A DNA stretch of 64,000 nt from Phenylobacterium sp. (GTDB taxonomy: Bacteria; Pseudomonadota; Alphaproteobacteria; Caulobacterales; Caulobacteraceae), in NCBI RefSeq assembly GCF_013911965.1, contig NZ_JACESE010000005.1:62001-126000 (forward strand). Direction: 5' to 3'. The notes under the pieces were generated by a model. That model worked only from the letters and a program-made list of their open reading frames with translations, did not search any database and was not told the DNA's origin. The position numbers and the translations under genes were made by a program. Positions within the stretch are counted from its first letter, which is position 1, and every line of letters begins with the position of its first letter. Positions 60,017-64,000 of this stretch are shown here, piece after piece.

Positions 60017-62368
60017 ATGAGCGGTCAAGGCCATACCCACCATCATCATGCTGACCCCAGGGACCGCCAGGCGGCTGACGTGGCGGTCACCGACCCGGTC
60101 TGCGGCATGGCGGTTGATCCGGCGACCACGCCGCACCACGCGGAGCATGCGGGGCAGACCTTCCACTTCTGTTCGGCCGGGTGCCGCACCAAGTTCGTCG
60201 CCGATCCGGCGAAATACCTGACCAAGGATGAAGGCCCGTCCGCTGCGGCGCCGGCAGGGACGATCTACACCTGTCCGATGCACCCCCAGATCCGAAAGGA
60301 GGGTCCGGGCAACTGCCCCATCTGCGGCATGGCGCTCGAGCCGGAAACCGCGACCGCCGACAGCGGTCCGAACCCCGAGCTGATCGACATGACCCGCCGG
60401 TTCTGGGTGGGTCTCGTCCTCACCCTGCCCGTTCTCGCGCTCGAGATGGGCGCGCATGTTCTCGATCTGCACCGCTGGATTTCGCCCACGACGTCGAACT
60501 GGGTGCAGCTCGCCCTGGCGACCCCCGTCGTGCTGTGGGCCGGCTGGCCCTTCTTCGAACGGGGCTGGGCGTCCCTGCGGACGCGCAACCTCAACATGTT
60601 CACCCTCATCGCCATGGGGATCGGGGTGGCCTGGGCCTACAGCGTCGTGGCCACGCTGGCGCCGCACATCTTCCCGTCGGCGTTCCGGCGCACCGATGGC
60701 AGCGTTGCAATCTACTTCGAAGCCGCGGCCGTGATCACGGTCCTCGTGCTGCTGGGTCAGGTGCTGGAACTGCGGGCCCGCGAGCAGACCTCGGGTGCGA
60801 TCAAGGCGCTGCTGGACCTCGCGCCCAAGACCGCGCGACGGGTCCGGACGGATGGGACTGACGAAGAGGTCACGCTCGACCAGATCCTGGTGAGCGACCA
60901 GCTGCGGGTGCGGCCGGGCGAGAAAGTCCCCGTCGACGGCGAGGTCGTGGACGGCCGCGTCTCGATCGACGAGTCGATGGTCACCGGGGAATCGATGCCC
61001 GTGACCAAGGAAGCGGGCGACAAGGTCGTCGGCGGCTCGATCAACAAGACCGGCTCCTTCGTGATGCGGGCCGAGAAGGTCGGGGCCGACACCCTGCTGT
61101 CGCAGATCGTCCACATGGTCGCCCAGGCCCAGCGCTCTCGGGCGCCGATCCAGCGCATGGCCGACCAAGTCTCGGGCTGGTTCGTCCCAGTGGTGATCGT
61201 GATCGCTGTCCTGGCATTCGCCGGCTGGGGGGTCTTTGGTCCCGAGCCGAGGTTTGCCTTCGGCCTCATCGCGGCGGTCTCGGTGCTGATCATCGCCTGC
61301 CCGTGCGCACTTGGACTGGCGACGCCGATCTCGATCATGGTGGGGGTCGGTCGCGGCGCCGGGGCCGGCGTGCTCATCAAAAACGCCGAAGCCCTGGAGC
61401 GGTTCGAAAAGATAGACACGTTGGTGATCGATAAGACCGGAACTCTCACCGAGGGGCGGCCAGCGGTCACCGCCATCGTGCCCGCCGCGGGTTGGGACGA
61501 AGCCGAAGTGCTTCGCCTGGCCGCCAGCCTCGAGCGTGGCAGTGAGCATCCCCTCGCGGACGCCATCCTCCGCGCCGCAAGCGATCGCAAGCTAAGCCTT
61601 TCAGAGCCGTCCGACTTTGACTCGCCCGTCGGCAAGGGCGTTCTGGGCTCGATCGACGGGCGGCGTCTGGTGCTCGGATCCGGCAAGTTTCTGAAGGAAC
61701 AGGGGGTCGACACCGGGGAACTCGATAGTCAGGCAGAGTCGCTCCGCACTGACGGCGCTACGGCAATCTTCATGGCGGTCGACGGACAGGCCGCAGCGGT
61801 GTTCGCCATCGCCGACCCCATCAAGGCCACCACGCCCGAAGCCGTTCGCCTCCTGAAGGCCGAAGGCGTGCGGCTCGTCATGATGACCGGCGACAACCGC
61901 ACCACGGCGCTCGCCGTGGCCCGCAAGCTCGGCATCGACGAAGTCGAGGCCGAGGTTCTACCGCAGGACAAGGCGGCCGTGGTCGAGAAGTTCCGCGCCG
62001 AGGGCCGCAAGGTGGCGATGGCGGGAGATGGCGTGAACGATGCGCCGGCGCTGGCGGCGGCCGAAGTTGGGATCGCCATGGGCGCGGGGTCCGACGTGGC
62101 CATTGAGAGCGCGGGCGTGACCCTCCTGAAGGGCGATCTGCAGGGGATCGTCAAGGCGCGGCGGCTGTCCCGCGCCGTGATGCGGAATATCCGCCAGAAC
62201 CTCTTCTTCGCCTTCGTCTATAATGCGGCCGGCGTGCCGGTAGCGGCCGGCGTCCTCTACCCGGTGTTTGGCTGGCTGCTCTCGCCGGCGATCGCGGCGG
62301 CGGCCATGGCGCTGTCCAGCGTCAGCGTGGTGACCAACGCCTTGCGGCTACGAAGCGTAAAGCTCTAG
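60017..62368 (+). CDS. copA: CopA, Cu(I)-exporting P1B-type ATPase with YHS and heavy-metal-binding N-terminus
   Basis: 783 residues from the ATG at 60017 (AGGAGG ribosome-binding site). The N-terminus has a His run, a YHS domain ([20 protein letters not shown], residues 26-70) and a heavy-metal-binding domain ([20 protein letters not shown], 84-105) instead of HMA domains. ATPase motifs: [15 protein letters not shown] (CPC, about 428-430), DKTGTLTEG (about 472), MMTGDNRTT and [15 protein letters not shown]. It pumps Cu(I) to the periplasm. Regulated by CsoR next door. Confidence 0.95.
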   Translation: MSGQGHTHHHHADPRDRQAADVAVTDPVCGMAVDPATTPHHAEHAGQTFHFCSAGCRTKFVADPAKYLTKDEGPSAAAPAGTIYTCPMHPQIRKEGPGNCPICGMALEPETATADSGPNPELIDMTRRFWVGLVLTLPVLALEMGAHVLDLHRWISPTTSNWVQLALATPVVLWAGWPFFERGWASLRTRNLNMFTLIAMGIGVAWAYSVVATLAPHIFPSAFRRTDGSVAIYFEAAAVITVLVLLGQVLELRAREQTSGAIKALLDLAPKTARRVRTDGTDEEVTLDQILVSDQLRVRPGEKVPVDGEVVDGRVSIDESMVTGESMPVTKEAGDKVVGGSINKTGSFVMRAEKVGADTLLSQIVHMVAQAQRSRAPIQRMADQVSGWFVPVVIVIAVLAFAGWGVFGPEPRFAFGLIAAVSVLIIACPCALGLATPISIMVGVGRGAGAGVLIKNAEALERFEKIDTLVIDKTGTLTEGRPAVTAIVPAAGWDEAEVLRLAASLERGSEHPLADAILRAASDRKLSLSEPSDFDSPVGKGVLGSIDGRRLVLGSGKFLKEQGVDTGELDSQAESLRTDGATAIFMAVDGQAAAVFAIADPIKATTPEAVRLLKAEGVRLVMMTGDNRTTALAVARKLGIDEVEAEVLPQDKAAVVEKFRAEGRKVAMAGDGVNDAPALAAAEVGIAMGAGSDVAIESAGVTLLKGDLQGIVKARRLSRAVMRNIRQNLFFAFVYNAAGVPVAAGVLYPVFGWLLSPAIAAAAMALSSVSVVTNALRLRSVKL

Positions 62369-62628
62369 CGCGGACGGGTCCCGTCCGCCGGCGGCGCCGG
62401 GTGCAAATCGGGTTCGTCCGGCGACATGATGTCGGTTTGCGACGGGTCCTTCCCGAAGGCGGACTGGTCGTGGGGTTCCCCCATTTCGTCCGCCGCGGCG
62501 GCAGGCGCGACCTCGCCAGACTGCGGGCCGCCGGGCTCTGCGGAGCAGCTCGTCAGGATGAGGAGCACGGCGGCGGCGAGCCCTTTCGTCGATGTGAGAT
62601 GAGCCTGCGCGCTGGCCAGCCATCGCAT
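62365..62628 (-). CDS. Small lipoprotein of unknown function
   Basis: 87 residues. Lipobox in [14 protein letters not shown] near residue 28, then a disordered Ala/Pro/Asp-rich mature part ([20 protein letters not shown]). No family recognised. Its stop overlaps the CopA ATPase stop by a few bases (convergent) inside a hairpin region. Confidence 0.55.
   Translation of the reverse strand: MRWLASAQAHLTSTKGLAAAVLLILTSCSAEPGGPQSGEVAPAAAADEMGEPHDQSAFGKDPSQTDIMSPDEPDLHPAPPADGTRPR
62370..62388. terminator. Short perfect palindrome at the convergent ends
   Basis: GCGGACGGG and CCCGTCCGC flank a single T, forming a tight stem just after the CopA ATPase stop and inside the end of the lipoprotein gene. 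It is likely a terminator for copA; there is no T-run. Confidence 0.45.
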
Positions 62629-62641
62629 ACGTGAGCCCTCG

Positions 62642-63211
62642 CTACGCCGACTGTCGTTCGGTCGACGCGAAATGCTGGACGGCGTCGATCACCATCCGAC
62701 GCACGCACCAGCGCGCGTAAAGCCCCGCAAGGGCTGGAAGCCACCTCGCCCACCCCCGGCTCGGCAGGGCGTAGTCGATCCAGACGGACAGGCGCGAACC
62801 GGCCCCCTCTTCGGTGATGGCGAAGCCCATCTCGTATCCGCCGATGACCAGGAGCCTCGGCTCCCCCGTTGTGCGCCAGACCTTACGGTGCGGCGGGTCG
62901 CGGACCGTGACCACCTCGTCGACAAAGAGCGACAAGCCAAACGCCGCGCCGCCCATGCGGATGTGCGAGCCCACCGCCTGGCCACGCCCCGCGTCGAACT
63001 CGTAGGTCATACGACCGCCGCCCATCATCACGGACGGTCGGCCCATGTGCTCGGCCAACCGGGTCTGGTCGTCCAGGCGGTCGAACACGGCCCGCGGCCG
63101 CGCGGGCGTCCGAGCGGTCGCCTCGCGGCGATGGCGGAACGCACCGACCTGGGGCCGGGCGCCGCCACCGGCGCCGGTCGGCGATGGTCCGACGGACTTG
63201 GCTCTCGGCAT
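62642..63211 (-). CDS. SRPBCC-superfamily (START-like) protein
   Basis: 189 residues from the ATG at 63211. RPRAVFDRLDDQTRLAEHMG at the start and WIDYALPSRGWARWLPALAG, plus a final long helix with ARWCVRRMVIDAV, match the SRPBCC fold of polyketide cyclase-like proteins, small hydrophobic-ligand binders. No specific function can be assigned. Starting 14 bases before the lipoprotein gene, it could be co-transcribed with it. Confidence 0.7.
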   Translation of the reverse strand: MPRAKSVGPSPTGAGGGARPQVGAFRHRREATARTPARPRAVFDRLDDQTRLAEHMGRPSVMMGGGRMTYEFDAGRGQAVGSHIRMGGAAFGLSLFVDEVVTVRDPPHRKVWRTTGEPRLLVIGGYEMGFAITEEGAGSRLSVWIDYALPSRGWARWLPALAGLYARWCVRRMVIDAVQHFASTERQSA

Positions 63212-63278
63212 GGCGACCTCCAATCGATCGTAGCGTGACGCCGCCCGGAGAGGCGCAGGCGTGACCGCGCCAGTGCGC

Positions 63279-63731
63279 TCAGCAGCGCGGGGCTTTGTCC
63301 TTCGTTTCCTCCGCCGCCGGGGTCTTGGCGGCGAACGGCTCCGGCGCCATCAAGAGGATAAAGGTCAGTCCAGCGCCCAGCGCCATGAGCAGCCACTCCC
63401 CGAGGCCGGCGGCGAAGCCCGCGAGCGCGGATACCCAGACCGCTGCGGCGGTCGTCACGCCGTGGATCGAGCGGCCGCAGGCCGGGTGCATGATCACGCC
63501 GGCGCCGACGAATCCGACCCCCATCAGCACCCCTTGGAGCACGGTGCTGATGACCCGCGCGTCGTCGCTGTGGAGCCGCATGGCGATGACGCCGGCCATG
63601 GCGCCGGCTGTGGCGATCAACGCGAAAGTGCGCGCGCCGACGAAGCGGATCCGCCGGGACCGCTCGAGCCCGATCAGAAAGCCCACGGCCGCGGCGGCGA
63701 CGACCCGAAGGACCAGGTCGAGATCAGACAT
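63279..63731 (-). CDS. MgtC/SapB-family membrane protein
   Basis: 150 residues, four helices: LVLRVVAAAAVGFLIGLERS, FVGARTFALIATAGAM, GVGFVGAGVIMHPACGRSIH with the conserved GxGFxGAG loop and VTTAAAVWVSALAGFAAGLG. MgtC-like proteins influence magnesium/phosphate homeostasis and membrane ATPases. It overlaps the end of the next upstream gene by eight bases. Confidence 0.88.
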   Translation of the reverse strand: MSDLDLVLRVVAAAAVGFLIGLERSRRIRFVGARTFALIATAGAMAGVIAMRLHSDDARVISTVLQGVLMGVGFVGAGVIMHPACGRSIHGVTTAAAVWVSALAGFAAGLGEWLLMALGAGLTFILLMAPEPFAAKTPAAEETKDKAPRC

Positions 63732-64000
63732 CAGCGACTTCCTCGCGCAGGACGGTCGCGATGAGCGGGGCCACGGAGATGGCGTTCGTGGCGTGCAGCA
63801 CTGCGTCGGTGGAGACGACGCGCGCCGAAGCGCCGGCGACCTCGGTCAGGGCGTCGCCCCCGAAGACCGCGTGCACGATGGCGCAGATCGGGGGCGGGAA
63901 CCCCCGCAAGCCGAGCTCGCGGGCCGCCGCCGTCAAGGTACGGCCGGAAGACGCAATGTCGTCGATCAGCACCGGCTGACGGCCGGCGAATGCGGTGAGG
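63724..64000 (-). CDS. Ribose-phosphate pyrophosphokinase-like protein, 5' part outside window
   Basis: The last about 91 residues of a phosphoribosyltransferase-fold protein: GRQPVLIDDIASSGRTLTAA is the PRPP-binding loop, followed by CAIVHAVFGGDALTEVAGAS and a helical end. This fits ribose-phosphate pyrophosphokinase homologues seen on metal/stress islands, often with a thymidine phosphorylase gene. The start lies beyond the right edge. Confidence 0.8.
   Translation of the reverse strand, partial: LTAFAGRQPVLIDDIASSGRTLTAAARELGLRGFPPPICAIVHAVFGGDALTEVAGASARVVSTDAVLHATNAISVAPLIATVLREEVADV

Noticed and set aside
1-64000. CRISPR array or retron
   Set aside because: No regularly spaced direct repeats and no cas or reverse transcriptase gene seen on either strand.

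Overview
The window is GC-rich, densely coding DNA from an alphaproteobacterium. Ti-plasmid-type transfer genes (traA, traC, traD, traG), TonB-dependent receptor fragments and the overall gene style suggest Caulobacterales (Caulobacter, Phenylobacterium or Brevundimonas). That placement is inference; no rRNA or other taxonomic marker is present.

Layout. 1-4640 looks like ordinary chromosome: a DMT-family transporter (cut by the left edge), a regulator-like protein built from an internal duplication, an SLC13-family anion symporter and a lipoprotein with a DUF4157-type HExxH motif. At 4643-4706 lies the 3' half of a tRNA-Leu(CAA) gene without its 5' half. This is what one junction of a tRNA-targeting integrative element looks like, so nearly everything to the right is probably an integrated mobile element or stacked islands whose far end lies outside the window. 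5-15 kb is a cargo/defence zone: an unrecognised three-gene cassette with a SEC-C motif, an AbiEi/AbiEii toxin-antitoxin pair, a DUF5131 - TcmP - PIN-like nuclease cassette and a convergent PD-(D/E)xK-type protein. 14.7-27 kb is the mobility backbone: relaxase TraA, a candidate oriT, TraC, TraD, coupling protein TraG, a tyrosine integrase overlapping traG antisense, DUF3703, ArdC anti-restriction, DUF736, a DnaB-N/antitoxin fusion with a RES toxin, and a ParB-like protein. No trb/virB mating-pair genes are seen, so the element looks mobilizable rather than self-transmissible on this evidence.

27-64 kb is metal-resistance cargo, mostly copper: a minimal mer cluster (merR, merT, GDCCVxC protein); two separate copC-copD cassettes, each next to a decayed DUF411 gene end; a truncated cusA; a GntR/HutC-type regulator with two PepSY membrane proteins; a patchwork of broken TonB-receptor and MFS genes; the Ni/Co pair dmeR-dmeF; an ATP-grasp-like protein; a complete cusCBA efflux operon (CusB carries a fused CusF domain); an IS3-family remnant and a copB remnant; DUF411, HMA and DUF305 proteins; copAB preceded by a CnrYXH-type sigma/anti-sigma/metal-sensor operon; a Csp copper-storage protein; several Met/His-rich small exported proteins; and csoR divergent from a CopA P-type ATPase with a CsoR-like operator between them. 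The right edge has an SRPBCC protein, MgtC/SapB and the 3' part of a ribose-phosphate pyrophosphokinase-like gene.

Together the copper genes cover every compartment: cytosolic sensing and storage (CsoR, Csp, HMA protein), inner-membrane export (CopA ATPase), periplasmic oxidation and binding (CopA oxidase, CopC, DUF305, DUF411) and trans-envelope efflux (CusCBA, CopB). Repeated copCD, DUF411, cusA and copB copies or fragments show that the region grew by accretion and decay.
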